From contig NC_057818.1 in NCBI RefSeq assembly GCF_910594005.1, positions 55,440,001-55,504,000 on the forward strand: a stretch of DNA of 64,000 nt, given 5' to 3'. The notes under the pieces were generated by a model, which was given only the letters and a program-made list of their open reading frames with translations, made no database searches and had not been told where the DNA came from. The position numbers and the translations under genes were made by a program. Below are positions 33,226 to 46,600 of this stretch, one piece after another; position 1 is the first letter of the stretch; each line of letters opens with the position of its first letter. The DNA is from Cervus elaphus (Eukaryota > Chordata > Mammalia > Artiodactyla > Cervidae).

Positions 33226-33479
33226 TTTTCAAAAATTAAAATAATGCTACTCTAAACATAGATTCTCAAAGTCTTGCAGTTTTGTCCATTCTTGTTTTAA
33301 TGTATTTGGAAACGTGTTATTAGATGCATAAGAAATTGGGCATTTTCTTTATTAAAGGTGAGTTTTCTTTCTAGTCTATGTTTAACCATCTTCTGCAACA
33401 GTGATTTTGTTGTTTCTTCATACAGTAAGGGTGAAAGTTTATGTGCTTCTTACCATGAACTAGTATTTGCATATAGTTA

Positions 33480-33681
33480 GGTTCAGTTCAGTTGCTCAGT
33501 CGTGTCCGACTCTTTGTGACCCCATGAACTGCAGCATGCCAGGCCTCCCTGTCCATCACCAACTCCCAGAGTTTACTCAAACTCCTGTCCATAGAGTCGG
33601 TGATGCCATCTAACCATCTCATCCTGTGTCATCCTGTTCTTCTCCTGCCTTCAATCTTTCCCAACATCAGGGTCTCATCCT
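33480..33681 (-). mobile_element. Bov-B 3' fragment
   Basis: Reverse orientation, ggttcagttcagttgctcag to atctttcccaacatcagggt. Confidence 0.92.
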
Positions 33682-33878
33682 ATTTATTACGTACCACCAC
33701 GCCTCTCATAAACGCTGTAACTTTTTTTATGAATGAGAAAACTAAAGCACTGAAGTTAAAATGGTTAATGTTAAGCGATGTCTTTTGAGTTTCAAAGCTA
33801 CCAATGTTTTCATCGTCAAGTTCAGGATTCAGGACGTGTTAGTTTTCTGTTACTCCTATTGCTATGCATTTATGTAAC

Positions 33879-33998
33879 TTTATTTTTTGACTGCACTGTG
33901 CAGCATTGGGGATCTTAGTTCCCTGATTGGGTATCAAACCTGTGCCCCCTCCAATAGAAGCACAGATTCTTAACCAATGGACCACCAGGGAAGTCCCC
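33879..33998 (-). mobile_element. CHR-type SINE
   Basis: Reverse orientation, tttttgactgcactgtgcag to ggaccaccagggaagtcccc. Confidence 0.88.
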
Positions 33999-34039
33999 AA
34001 ATTAGAATTCTTAACACTGAGTTTAAGGAACACATCATG

Positions 34040-34215
34040 GCCCTTCTATGTACTTTACAAACATTAACTCGTTTAATGCTCACCGACAACCCTATGAAGT
34101 GGGTGCTGTTAGTCCCATTTTTAGAGCAGAGGAAACACACAAAGAGGCCAGGCAAGCTGCCCAAGGTCACACAGCCCCGCTGGGAGCGGGCGAAATTCAA
34201 ACTCTGGTTCCTGCG
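34040..34215 (+). mobile_element. MIR SINE
   Basis: MIR core wording: ctatgaagtgggtgctgtta, cccatttttagagcagagga, aaggtcacacagc. Confidence 0.85.
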
Positions 34216-34635
34216 CTAGATTAGACGGGGAGGCCTCACTGTTGTCTGTCCTCCCCCATCCGAGTATGAGCTCTGGGAGGGGCATCTGGCTCACAGAGGC
34301 GTTTAGTGGAATAAAGAAGGGGTGAGTGGCTATCTCAGGATGGCTACTCATCCCTTAGTGACCGCCTGCGCCCTCCTGCCGTTCTCAGCTCGCGAAATCC
34401 TATTCATAGGTAAAAACCGTATCCCTGGGGCCAGCGGGACTTCAAAGAAATCCTAGTGGCTTGGGCTGAGTCAGACAGAGCAGAACCCACTCACGGCGGG
34501 GCACGGGCGCCACCTGGCGGCGGAGTCCTACTAAGACAAAAGCCAGGAGACGAAACGTTTGCTTTGGCCGAAGAAGTGAAATTAGCTGAAAGGAAGTTGA
34601 TTGCAAGTTTTTGTGGGTTGTTTTTTTTTTTTTAA
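34216..34635. other. intergenic, moderately GC-rich, nothing recognised
   Basis: Includes a short CpG-bearing patch at 34490-34525 but no gene signature. Confidence 0.4.
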
Positions 34636-34862
34636 TTTTTTTAGAAATTTATTTGGCTACAGCCGGGTCTTACCTATGACACACGGGATCTTTAGTTGCG
34701 GCATGCGAACTTAGTTTCAGAGTGTGGGGTCTACCCCCAGCGGCCCCCATGCCCCAGCAAGAGGAGGCAAGAGTGCTGGTTGGTAACCAGGACCCCCTGA
34801 ACCCTGGGCCCCCTACATTGGGAGTACAGAGTCCTAGCCACTAGACCACCAGGGACGTCCCT
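34636..34862 (-). mobile_element. CHR-type SINE with internal insertion
   Basis: Reverse orientation. An extra stretch of about 60 bp (34728-34795) lies between ggtctacccc and accctgggccc. Confidence 0.75.
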
Positions 34863-34933
34863 GAAATGCCACTTTTTACATTTCTGACTCACTGTTATAT
34901 CCCCAGAGCCTAGCACCATGTGTGGCACGGAGT

Positions 34934-35146
34934 CGTGCATGCGTGCTCAGTTGCTGTGTCTGACTCTGACTGACCCCATGGACTCGGTAGCCCACCAGGC
35001 TCCTCTGTCCATGGAATTTTCCAGGTAAGAATACTGGAGTGAGTTGCCATTTCCTCCTCCAGGCGATCTTCCCCACCCAGGGATCAAATGCGTGTCTTCT
35101 GCCTTGCAAGCAGATTCTTTACCACTAAGCCACCTGGGAAACCCCT
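34934..35146 (-). mobile_element. Bov-tA SINE
   Basis: Reverse orientation, gcatgcgtgctcagttgctg to gccacctgggaaacccct. 35147-35794 holds no recognised feature. Confidence 0.93.
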
Positions 35147-35794
35147 GGCACATAGTTAATACTGAGAACATATTTGTCAAATCAATGGGAAAAAGAGATG
35201 GAAGAGATGGGATTCCCCATTGTAACATTAATTCAAAGGATCTGATTTGATAAGGTGTGAAGGAATTTTTTTACCAAAAACATTAACTCTGTCCTATGCA
35301 GTAGACTGTAAAAATTAATAATTCAACATCTCCTGTTTCTTATGAATATCACCCAGAAGTGACTTCAACAGAAGTGTTTTCTAGGATGCCCTAAATTAGC
35401 AGTTGTGGTCAGTTTCAGTGACTAGAAGGCTTTCGCCCTGATGGGTTGTCTTGAACATGTGCTGCCCTGCTATTAACGTCCTGCGTGTAAACTGCATAAA
35501 CACGGGTAAGCTTTCTCATCAGATCACAGATAGACCTTTTCTCTCTTCTCATATGCGTGATGGGAGATTAAATTCCAACTCTCCAATGGGTTATTTTACA
35601 AACAAAACCAGTGAGCCCCACGTTTGAGCTAAAATAACAAAAGGTCCTAGGACTGAACTTCCAGAATGGCTGAGAGTGGAAGGTGGCGACCCCTGCCGGC
35701 AGCCCCGACTCACACAAGCGTGAGTGGCCTCCACAGGAAGTGATTTCAAAGATTGTTCTGTGTTCTTTTTTTTAATGATATTTGTTCAATTTTT

Positions 35795-36082
35795 TAATTT
35801 AATTTATTTATTTATTTGCTGCGCTGGAGTCTTCGTTGCTTTGCACAGACTTTCTCTAGTTGCCACGAGCGGGGTCTGCTCTTCAACGTGGTGCACAGCT
35901 TCTCATTACGGTTGCTTCCCTTGTTTCCGATCGTAGGCTCTAGGGTGCTCAGGCTTCAGTAGCTGTGGCGAACGAGCTTAATTCCCTGGCAAGCATGTGG
36001 AATCGTCTCAGGTCAGGAATGGAACCCATGTCCCCTACATTGGCAGGCGGATTCTTATCCACTACACCACCAGGGAAGTCCT
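35795..36082 (-). mobile_element. CHR-type long SINE
   Basis: Reverse orientation, taatttatttatttatttgc to acaccaccagggaagtcctt. 36083-36620 holds nothing recognised. Confidence 0.88.
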
Positions 36083-36630
36083 TTGTTCTTAGAGCATTGT
36101 TATAAAGGCTGTGTGTTGAACTGGATTCATGAGAACAAATGTGTGCTGGGTCCCTTATTTTTCTTTCAGACTTTCTTCCTGTTGTCACTAATTATATTCT
36201 TGATTGTGTTTTGATTAGCACTAATTAATTAAAGACCTGAGGGGCAATTTGGATTTTTTTTTCTTCCTTGTTCAATTTTGAGGAAGCAAGATTGACAGTG
36301 CTGCTTTCAGCCCTCTCTCTTGAGACATAGAGAATTCCAAAATAGAACCTTGAAATTTTTAAACGTACCCCACAGAGATTCTGAGGTTGCTTGTTACTGC
36401 AACATAACCCAGCCTATCCTGACTGACTGATACAATTCCCAGTTCTCAGTAGAGTCTGAAATGTGGAAGTCTCAGAAAAAAAAAAGTGAACGAATGAATG
36501 GCAGGGAATAGGAACAGGCTCAAACATTTCCCCCTGGGCCAGAGGTAGAGGAAACAGCCATGTCTCAAGCTTTCTCTCACACACACAAATACACTCATAA
36601 CCAGGCTGGGGTAAAAGTCAAACTCTGGCC

Positions 36631-36636
36631 TTTATT
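36631..36636 (-). terminator. ODAD1: ODAD1 polyadenylation signal
   Basis: AATAAA on -, about 500 bp after the ODAD1 stop, giving a short 3' UTR. It is the first canonical signal on that strand that I see after the stop. Confidence 0.75.
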
Positions 36637-37139
36637 TCCTATGGTCACAGCTCACGCCAGCCCTGACATCTTTGCCCCCATTCTTCCCCCACGAGTCAGT
36701 ACTTAGGACTCTTGAGGGGAACAAGGAACAAGGACCTACAGAAGCAGGGACATGAGATGCAAGGAGGGCCTGGAGAGGGAGGTGAGGAGAGGGAGTTAGA
36801 AATGGGGAAGCTGAAACAGGAGGGGAAGGGATCATCAGAGAGGTCAGAGCAGAGGTGAAAAGACAGACATGGGGACAAGACTGGGACACAGGGAATGGGA
36901 AACCCAGAGAACAGGAAATCTGGCAACCGAAAGGGAAGGTCGGGTCAGAAACAGAGAGGGAGACCAGGAGGCTGATGAGGGAGGGGCCGATAGGAAGAGA
37001 CACAGAAACACAGGGAAGGGTTGATGGAGACAGGTGTGCAAGCAGCTCTCCCGGAGCTCGGAGCTCGGTGAGAAAGATGGAGAGTCCTAAGAGGCAGAGA
37101 CCCAGAGAAGGCCCTGCGAGGAGCCAGGGGCGGGGTGCC

Positions 37140-37661
37140 CTAGTAGTTGTTCCGGGAGTCCTTGCTGGTTGTGGAGGCCTGGCCAGTGCTGGAGGCAGGG
37201 CCGGGGCTGGACCCGAGGCCTCCGCTCGATTCTGACCCAGGGCCTTTGCTCGCCTCAAAGCTCTCGTGGTCTCTGCTGGACCCCACATATCCAGTGGACC
37301 CCAGGTAGCTGCTAGAGTTGGGGGATTGGAAGGTCACGCGGCCCGGGGTGGAGCCTCGACTGGACATCAGTCCCCCCGTGGTGGCGCTGGTGGAGCCGAA
37401 GGTCACGTGGCCTGCGCTGGACTCCCCGAAGGTCACGTGGCCCACGTTGGAGCTGGTGGCGCGGCCTCCGCTGGACACCAGGATGCCGCTGGTCTTGTGG
37501 CTCATGATGGACCCGGGGGCTTGAGTGGGCCGCTGGGTCACCAGGCACGAGCTGGAGCTGACCTTCGGGGTGCTGGAGTTCATGCTCGGGGTGCTCTCCA
37601 CCTTGATGCCCTCGACCAGCTCCTTCAGGTGCTGCTCCTTCGACTGCTCCCGGGCCTCCAG
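37140..37661 (-). CDS. ODAD1: ODAD1 last coding exon (residues 530-702)
   Basis: Acceptor ccccggcag ends at 37662, stop TAG at 37142-37140. Encodes the end of the coiled coil, then a Ser/Thr/Gly-rich tail with two GHVTFG units separated by only a few residues, and a C-terminal ...DSRNNY. Confidence 0.95.
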   Translation of the reverse strand: MEAREQSKEQHLKELVEGIKVESTPSMNSSTPKVSSSSCLVTQRPTQAPGSIMSHKTSGILVSSGGRATSSNVGHVTFGESSAGHVTFGSTSATTGGLMSSRGSTPGRVTFQSPNSSSYLGSTGYVGSSRDHESFEASKGPGSESSGGLGSSPGPASSTGQASTTSKDSRNNY

Positions 37662-40600
37662 CTGCCGGGGAAGTGAGTTAGGGCCCGCGGAAAGGGCCGC
37701 GCTCGCCCCCGCCCCCGCCCCCGGCACGACCCTTCCCGCCACGCCATGCCCACGCCACGCCCCGACCGGCGTCCCGGCCCCGCCCCACCACGTCCCGCCC
37801 CGCCCACGCCCTGGCCAGCGTCCCGGCCCCGCCCCCGGCCCCGCCGGCGCCCCGCCCCCTGCCCATCCTCACCGCCTTCACCACAGAGCTCAGCAGCTCC
37901 TCCTTGCTCAAAGGATAGTCGTCTTTGGCCTCAAAACCTGGGGGGTCCTCCCTGAAGTGGGGGAAAAGACAGGAAGGGACTCTAGTCCCTACCCTCGAAA
38001 GTTCGATGGCTCCTCATTGCAAGGTCCCGAGACCCTCGGCCACACGCAGGGGTCAGAGCGTCTTTTCCCCGTCGGGTTCACCCAGGGTCCCATCGCCCAT
38101 ATTGTCCCCGGAGACCCTACTCCTGGTTCCCCCAAAGCACCCGCTTCATCTTCTACCCACCCCCCAAGAGCCACACCCACCCTTTAGTCCAAGGAAGTGA
38201 TAATGTCAGTCGCTCAGTCGCCAGGGACTCTTTGCGACCCCCTGGGCTGTAGCCTGCCAGGCTCCTCTGTCCATGGGATTTTCCAGGCAAGAATACTGGA
38301 GTGGGTTGCCATTTCCTTCTCCAGCGGATCTTCCCAACCCAAGGATCGAACCTGAGTCTCCTGCATTGCAGGCAGATTCTTTACTATCTGAGCCACCAGG
38401 GAAGCCCCCCTAGTCCAGGGGATCCCCCCAAAAAGCTGTCCCTCCCCACATCTCGCCTCCATCCCCAGGGCACGTCCTCCCCAGCTGCTCCCTCTGGCCC
38501 TCTGGCTCACAGGTTGTCTGGGGGCTGAGGCGGGGCCACCTTCTTAGGAAAATCCTCAGAGCTCTGGCCCAGCACCATGAGGGAAGCGTTGAGCATGCTG
38601 GTGGAGGTGTTGTTCTGGAGGGTGGAGAAGCCGACTGTCTGTTCAGGTCCGTCTTCAAGGCCCCGGCACCTTCCCTCCCCTCCCCACCCCCCATGCCCTC
38701 TGCACAAGACCTGCGTTTCCAGGAAGGCCTGCACCGTCAGGAGCTGCACCAGTCGCTTCTCGATGAGGCTCAGGAAAAGGCTGATGTCCCGGTCTCTCAT
38801 GTGGGTCTTGACCCCGAGGAGATCATTGATGATGGTGCTATCACACTGGACCCTGGTGAAGAGGTGCTGGATGTCTGGGGTCAGAGGGGACAGGTGGTCA
38901 TGGACCCAGTGCCCAGGGGGTGCCAGCCCTCTCCTCCTCCTCAAGGCCCTGCTGCCCTGGCTGGGGAGACACCAAACAAGGCTTAAAGATGGAAAGGCAC
39001 TTGTCCAAGTTCAGACTGCCAGGGGAGGAGGGTGGGTGGGCATCTCGGGGTGCTTGGCCCCCAGGCTCCAGATGACAGAGGACAAAAAGTGAGGGAGGGC
39101 CTTCCCTAGTGGCACGGTGGTAAACAATCCACCTGCCAATGCAGGGGACAGGGGTTCAATCCATGTTCCAGCAAGATCCCACATGCCATGGAACAACACA
39201 GACCCAGGGCCACAACTATTGAGCCTGTGCTCTAGAATCAGGGAGCTGCAACTACTGAGACCACGTGCCCTAAGCTTGAGCTCTGCAACAAGAGAAGCCG
39301 CCGCAAGGAGACGCCTGAGCACCACAGCTCGCGAAAAAGCCCATACAGCAACGAAGACCCAGAACAGCCATAAAGAAAGAAATTTTTTTTTAAAGCTAGC
39401 GAGCTCAAAGGGAAACGTGACCAGGACAGCTCCACATTGCCAGCCTGCTTCACACCACTTCGAGTCACCCAGCTTCCAGTGAACCCAGCGAGTCCAGGGC
39501 TCAGGCTGTGTTTCTCCCGCAGAAACTCAGACCTGTGCTCCACAGAATTCAGAGGAAACTCATTGTAGCCTCGAGGCTGTGGGCGTGACCCGCTCTCACA
39601 GTTGCCCCCTATTGTATTTAGTTAACTAGTTTCACGAATGAAGTGAAAGGCACTCAAGACCTTGACAGAAATCTGCACCCAACCACAGGACAGCCCCACT
39701 GCCCGCCCTGCCTCCACCACCTGGGCTCCAGGCTGACAAACACGGTTTCCTCGTGGGGTCCATCCTGAACAAATGGCAATACCACTCACACTGAGATCAG
39801 GCTCACCATCCACCCCCCACCCCTGCAAAGCAGCTCCTTCTCCCACGTTCCCATTTCATCCTCACCAAACTGGACCTCTGTGCGCCTCACCCTTATCAGC
39901 CTGACACCCCTGTGCTCCGTCCTCTCCTCTCCATCCTCATCCCCTCCCCTCCTACCCACCCCCTTCTCCTGCTCACAACCCACCCAGGCCCCTCAGTCTC
40001 CCAGGAGAAAAACCTCAGCCTGACATCCATTTAGGATTTGAGGCTCTTAAAGGTCCGTCTGGTCAAGGCTATGGTTTTTCCAGTGGTCACGTATGGATGT
40101 GAGAGTTGGACTGTGAAGAAAGCTGAGTGCCGAAAAATTGATGCTTTTGAACTGTGGTGTTGAAGAAGACTCTTGAGAGTCCCTTGGACTACAAGGAGAT
40201 CCAACCAGTCCATCCTAAAGGAGATCAGTCCTGGGTATTCATTGGAAGGACTGATGCTGAAGCTGAAACTCTAGTACTTTGGCCACCTCATGCGAAGAGT
40301 TGACTCATTGGAAAAGACCCTGATGCTGGGAGGGATTGGGGGCAGGAGGAGAAGGGGACCACAGAGGATGAGATGGCTGGATGGCATCGCCAACTCAATG
40401 GGCATGAGTTTGAGTGAACTCTGGGAGTTGGTGATGGACAGGGGGGCCTGGCGTGCTGCGATTCATGGGGTCGCAAAGAGTCGGACACGACTGAGCGACT
40501 GAACTGAACTGAACTGAGCTCCCACCCACGCCCCCTTCCATTCCCCTCTCTGCGCAAAGAACATACCTTCCTTGAACACATCTCCAAGCCTGGACCCCAC

Positions 40601-43600
40601 CTGCTGGGAGCATTCCTCCCCTCTCCATGTTTTTGCTTACTCATCCTTTGAAATCAGCCTCAAGCATCATTGCTCCCAGGAGACCTCCCCTGTGAGCCCA
40701 CGGAGCCAGTGTCATGGGCTCTGCTGCTGGCACTTGAAATTCTTGCTGGTTTTTCAACAAGGGGCCCCACTTTTTCACTGAGCACTGCCCCCCCCCCCAA
40801 TTCTGCACTCCATGCTGACTTAAAGGCATCCTCTCATTCCTGCAGTCCCCAGGGTATCCTCTATCCCAGCCCCTGGGATATTGAGTATCCTATCGGAAGC
40901 CAGTCTCTTATCCTGCCCCCCAACCCGCCCAGTCCTCATCACCTAGCACAGGGCTTGGTGCTGTGGCAAATGGGGTCTACCAAGACTTGAGCTCCTACTG
41001 TGCAGCACGAGGCGGACATCCCGTTTGCTCCCCATCACCACTGCCACCTCTGCCTCTCTCTCTCCATCTGTCATCCCACCGATCTCATGCCAACCCCACG
41101 AAGTAGGCACTAACAGGGGGGCTCCGACAGAGGATACCACAAACCAAAGTTCACAGATGGGGGAGCTGGGATTCAGACCCAGGGCAGCCTGACTCTTGTC
41201 CCTCTGCACTGGAAGGAGGAATGGATGCTGCTGCAGGATGGATGGATGGATGGATGCAGAATGGATGGATGGACGTGGGACAGACGGACAAGGGAATGCA
41301 CAAAGTGATCCTCGGAATGTCTGTCCGTGGCCAACCCCGGCAGGGCTCCCCGCCTGCTCATCACAGCCTCCCAGAAGAAGCCAGGGCCGGGGCTCACTGG
41401 TCTTGAGCTTCTCCAGCTGCCCGCGAAAATTGTGGTAGCGGGCCTCCAGGTCGTCGGCCTCCGAGTGCACATCGTCCACGCGCTGCTGCAACTCGGCCCG
41501 CTGCTGCTCCTGCTGCGCTCGCCGGTCCTCCTCGCTGCGGCGCCCGCTCACCAAGGCCTCCTGCATCTGCGGGGGCAGGGGCGCGACGCTGGGCCCAGCT
41601 CCAGAGGGGACACAATGAGGTCAGAGGAGTCGGGGATGGGGAGGGGGCGGGTCTTGCCCACCTCCTTGATCTCCTCCTGCAAGTGCTCCAGCTCCGAGTT
41701 CTGTTCATTGATGAAGTTGAACTCCGCAAAGTTCCGCTCCTCCACTGGGGGCCAGTGGGGAAAGGCAGGGTCCGGAGAAACAAGAGACGCGCAGGCAGAG
41801 ACACACACAGGAGGAAGGGGTCAGAAGGCCCGAGATGAGGAAGGAGGGAAATTGGGGAAGACGGGGAGGAAGAGCGTGGTGGAGGCAGGGCAGACGGTAA
41901 GAGTCCAATTGAGCCGAGCCTGATCGCTGGGCCCTCTAGCGCGGGTGGAAGACCCCCCAGGCCCGAAGCTGTGGCCCTCGGTCACCAAGACAGAGCACAG
42001 TCTGCACTGGATTCCGGGGGCCTGGGCCGCGAGCCTGCCCCTCTCCACCCCCAGGTACTCACACTCCAGATACTTTTCCACCAGCAAGTCCGGGTCGGTC
42101 TCCCCGGTCAGCTGGGACAGTTTATTCAGGGCGTCCTCGTAGCGCAGCACCAACTTCTCCTGGGAGGTCTTCCGGAGGCCTTCGGCCACCTCCTGGGCTG
42201 GGGGTCGAGGGGACAGTGAAGTCGCCGTCGGGGCGGCCACCACAGTCGCGCAGACCCCGCCCCGCCCTGCCCCTGGAGGTCACGCCCCTCCATGCAGGCC
42301 CCGCCCCACGCTGAGACCTGGGGCCGGGGGCCCCGCCCCTTCCGCTGCCCCGCCCGCAGGCGGCCGAGATGGAGATCCCCGGCCTCACCCCGCTGCTCGC
42401 GCTTCTCTACGATGGCGGAATCCGGCTGCCGGTCGCCGTTCTTGAGATTGAGAAAGCGGTGCAGCTGCTCCAAGTGCGCGATCTGCCGCTGCAAGATCTG
42501 CACCTCCGTCTCGTTCTGGGCCACCTCCTTCTCAGCTCTCTCCCGAAGCATGCCTAACTTGGTCTTCGCCTCTTCCCTGGGAGGGATGGGGGTTGGTTAG
42601 ACCGGGGTCAGGGAGACAGGAGGTTGGATTTGGGGTCAGCCTGGGGCCCAGGGAGGGGCGGGGTTAGCCTGGGGATGGAGGGTGAATGGGACAGGGTTAG
42701 CTATCAGCCTGGGGTCTCAGGGATGGGGGAGGTCAGCCTGGAGTCACAGAGATGGATAGAGCCAGCTTGGGGTCCCAGGGATGGGGCAGAATCAGGTTGT
42801 CACAAAAGGCAGAGAACTGTCTAGGTTCCTAGTGGTGGGACAGGATGGGGTTACCGGGCAGTAGGGGGTGGAGGAGGGGTTGGTGGGTGGGCCGTGTAAG
42901 TGACTGATGGTCTTGCCCACTGGGGGGCACTGCTGCAGTGTCTGCCCAGGGCATCGGGGAAGCCTGGCCGTTATTATGTGACTGTGGAGCAGGAGGCAAG
43001 AGGCGATGATGGCACAGTTGGAGATGATATCAGACTCCAAGAGGTGGACCCAGGTGATAAGGTAACTGTGCTGGAGTTTGGGGTGGGGGTGGGTAGTGTG
43101 GTTGGAAATATAAGAAGCTTGGAGCCTGCAGGGCCTCACGTGGGACAGGCAGGTGCCATCACCAGCACTTGAGTGCTCACCCTGTTAAGATGCTGGGGAC
43201 ACCTGCTGACTGAAACTCCCCTGGCCTGCCTGCCCGGCTGAAGGTGACGCTTTTAACAGTAGTGCAGCCAACTGTGAAATCAGAGTGCCCCAAGCCTACG
43301 TCACAGGTCACAGGATCAAAGGTCAAAGGGTCATTAGGTGGGGAGACCAGCAGGTCAGTCTTCTCAGGTCCAATGGACCAGTCTAGTTCCCCTTTCCACG
43401 CCTTTGCCAACCTCGGTTGCCTCGACTCAGGGCACAAGCTTCTGGCTCTACTCAAATTCTGCTGAGTCCTCCTTGGTGGGAGCCTTCTCCTGGCACCCAC
43501 CAGGCCCAGCCCACAGAGACCCCTCTAGGAGCCCCTCAGGGATCAGGACTCATAGTTCTTTCTGTGTCTTGGGCCCAGGCCCACTGAAGGGCCGGGAAGA

Positions 43601-46600
43601 GGTAATCCAACTTCCCAAGAGCCAGGCCCTGCAGGAGATGTTCTAAAGCAGCCCACAGGGGTCCATGAGGTAGATACCATTATTATTGCCATGTCACAAT
43701 AGAGGAAACGGAGGTTCAGAGAGGGGAAGCGGCCTGCCCAGGTCATCCAGCCAGGAAGCACTGGTCCGACAAGAAGTGTTGGTCCTGACACCTGTCCCTT
43801 GCCTTCTAGCTGAAACCACCCTGTCCTTGCACCCAGCTGGGCTGCCCACTGCAGTCAACTGGACAAGTGTTGGCAGGGGCCAGATGCTTCTGATGCAAAG
43901 ACAGGCCAGCAGGCCATCACCAGTGGGGCTTGGCAGAAAAGATGAGGTGGGCCAGTCAGATTCTCTCCTCAGAATTTACACTGGGAGATGCTAAGAAGGG
44001 GACAGCAGGAAGCCAAAGCTGAAAGGATGTATAGAGAGAAGCCACAAGAAATCATGTTACGAAGGCCAAGTTAGGAAGAAGCCAGAGCTATGCGTGAACA
44101 GAAGCCATGAGTTGAGGCTCTGAAGAAGTCGTGGCAGACCACAGGTAACAAATGACAGAATCAGCCACAAAAGGACTTCCCTGGCGGTTCAGTGGTCAAG
44201 ATTCCACGTGTCCACTGCAGGGGGCGCAGGTTTGATCCACGATCAGTGAATTGAGATCCCACATACCATGCAATGTGACCAAAAAGTAAAAATAAATGAG
44301 TTTTTTTTTTTCTTTTTTTTTTCTTTTTTATAAATATTTCATTTATTTATTTTTCCTCTTTTGGCCATGCTCCATGGCATGTGGGATCTTCATTCCCTGG
44401 CCAGGGATCAAACTCACGCCCTCTGCATTGGAAACACAGAGTCTTAACCACTGGACTGCCAGGGACGTCCCATAAATGAGTTTTTTAAAGAAGTAAAATT
44501 TAAACAACAAACAAAAAGAATCAGCCATAAAAATACAGGAAGTTCTGAGAGATGCTACAACGTGGATGAACCTTTGAAAGTGTTACACTGAGTGAAAGGA
44601 GCTAGACACAGAAGGACATGTCGTATCACATGTCATATCATTCCATTTCCATGAAACATAAAGATACATTTAGGGAAAGGTAGATGTACAGGTGAATCGT
44701 CCAGATGACAAGGAGACAGGTTGCCAAGGGGGCTGGAGAAGAGGGGACTAGAGAATGACTGCCTACTGGGTACAGGTCTCCTTTTGGGGTGATGGGAACA
44801 GAAGTGATGGTGCACAGCATTATGAATGTACTAAATGCCTCTGAATGGTGCACTTTGTAACGGTGAATTTTATGTGCATCTTAACTCAAAGCAAGGAAGG
44901 AAGAAGGAAAGAAAGCAAAAAGAGAGAGAAAGAACAAAGAAAGAAAAATTATAGAAACCTTAAGGTAGATTTGGGCTAGAGCCAATGTCTCATGGAATCA
45001 CAAACCATGATAAGCAGAAGTCGTGGGGTAAAAACAAGATACTGAATAGAAGCTAAGAAACCCTTGGAGCAAGAGAACAGCGCTGAAGCTTAGAAAGGAG
45101 TAGAGATGGGATAGGAGAGAGAGAGTGGAGAGCCCACAAGAGCCCAGAGGCAGAGAGAGATGCCCATCAGCTTAGCAGCTGGGGCTTCTAGGTTCCATAC
45201 AACATGACCCTTTACCTGAGGTGTCTTGAGAGAATCTCTGTCTCTTTCAACCAATATTGATAAATGTCAAAGCAAACACCCTCTTCCAGCAACACAGACT
45301 TTACACATGGACATCAACACCGAAATTGGACTGATTATATTCTTTGCAGCCAAAGATGGAGAAGCTCTATACAGTCAGCAAAAACAAGACTGGGAGCTGA
45401 CTGTGGCTCTGATCATGAACTCCTTATTGCTAAATTAATACTTGAAGAAAGTGGGGAAAACCACTAGACCACTCAAGTATCACCTAAATCAAATCCCTTA
45501 TGATTATACAGTGGAAGTGAGAAATAGATTTAAGGGACTAGATCTAATAGACAGAGTGCCTGATGAACTATGGACGGAGGTTTGTGACATGGTACAGGAG
45601 ACAGGGATCAAGACCATCCCCAAGAAAAAGAAATGCAAAAAAGCAAAATGGCTATCTGAGGAGGCCTTATAAATAGCTGTGCAAAGAAGAGAAGCAAAAA
45701 TCAAAGGAGAAAAGGAAAGATGTACCCATCTGAATGCAAAGTTCCAAAGAATAGTCAGGAGAGATAAGAAAGCCTTTCTCAGTGATCAGTGCAAAGAAAT
45801 AGAGGAAAACAACAGAATGGGAAAGACTAGAGATCGCTTCAAGAAAATTAGAGATACCAAGGGAACACTTCTTGCAAAGATGGGCTCAATAAAGGACAGA
45901 AATGGTATGGACCTAACAGAAGCAGAAGATATTAAGAAGAGGTGGTAAGAATACACAGAAGAACTGTACAAAAAAGATCTTCATGACCCAGATAATCATG
46001 ATGGTGTGATCACTCACCTAGAGCCAGACATCCTGGAATGTGAAGTCAAGTGGGCCTTAGGAAGCATCACTATGAACAAAGCTAGTGGAGGTGATGGAAT
46101 TCCAGTTGAGCTATTTCAAATCCTAAAAGATGATGCAGTGAAAGTGCTGCACTCAATATGTCAGCAAATTTGGAAACTCAGCAGTGGGCACAGGACTGGA
46201 AAAGGTCAGTTTTCATTCCAATCCCAAAGAAAGGCGATGCTAAAGAATGCTCAAACTACTGCATAATTGCACTCATCTCACACGCTAGTAAAGTAATGCT
46301 CAAAATTCTCCAAGCTAGGCCTCAGCAATACGTGAACCGTAAACTTCCAGATGTTCAAGCTGGTTTTAGAAAAAGCAGAGGAACCAGAGATCAAATTGCC
46401 AACATCTGCTGGACCATTGAAAAAGCAAGAGAGTTCCAGAAAAACATCTATTTCTGCTTTATTGACTATGCCAAAGCCTTTGACTGTGTGGATCACAACA
46501 AACTGTGGCAAATTCTGAAAGAGATGGGAGACCACCTGACCTCCCTCTTGAGAAACCTGTATGCAGGTCAGGAAGCAACAGTTAGAACTGGACATGGAGC

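Noticed and set aside
36632..37288. 218-codon - strand frame
   Set aside because: Overlaps the true ODAD1 terminal exon in another frame and runs into its 3' UTR; low-complexity Pro/Ser/Leu composition without domains.
37266..38187. + strand frames of 136 and 220 codons
   Set aside because: Antisense shadows of the GC-rich ODAD1 last exon and intron 13; no domain and no splice or promoter context.
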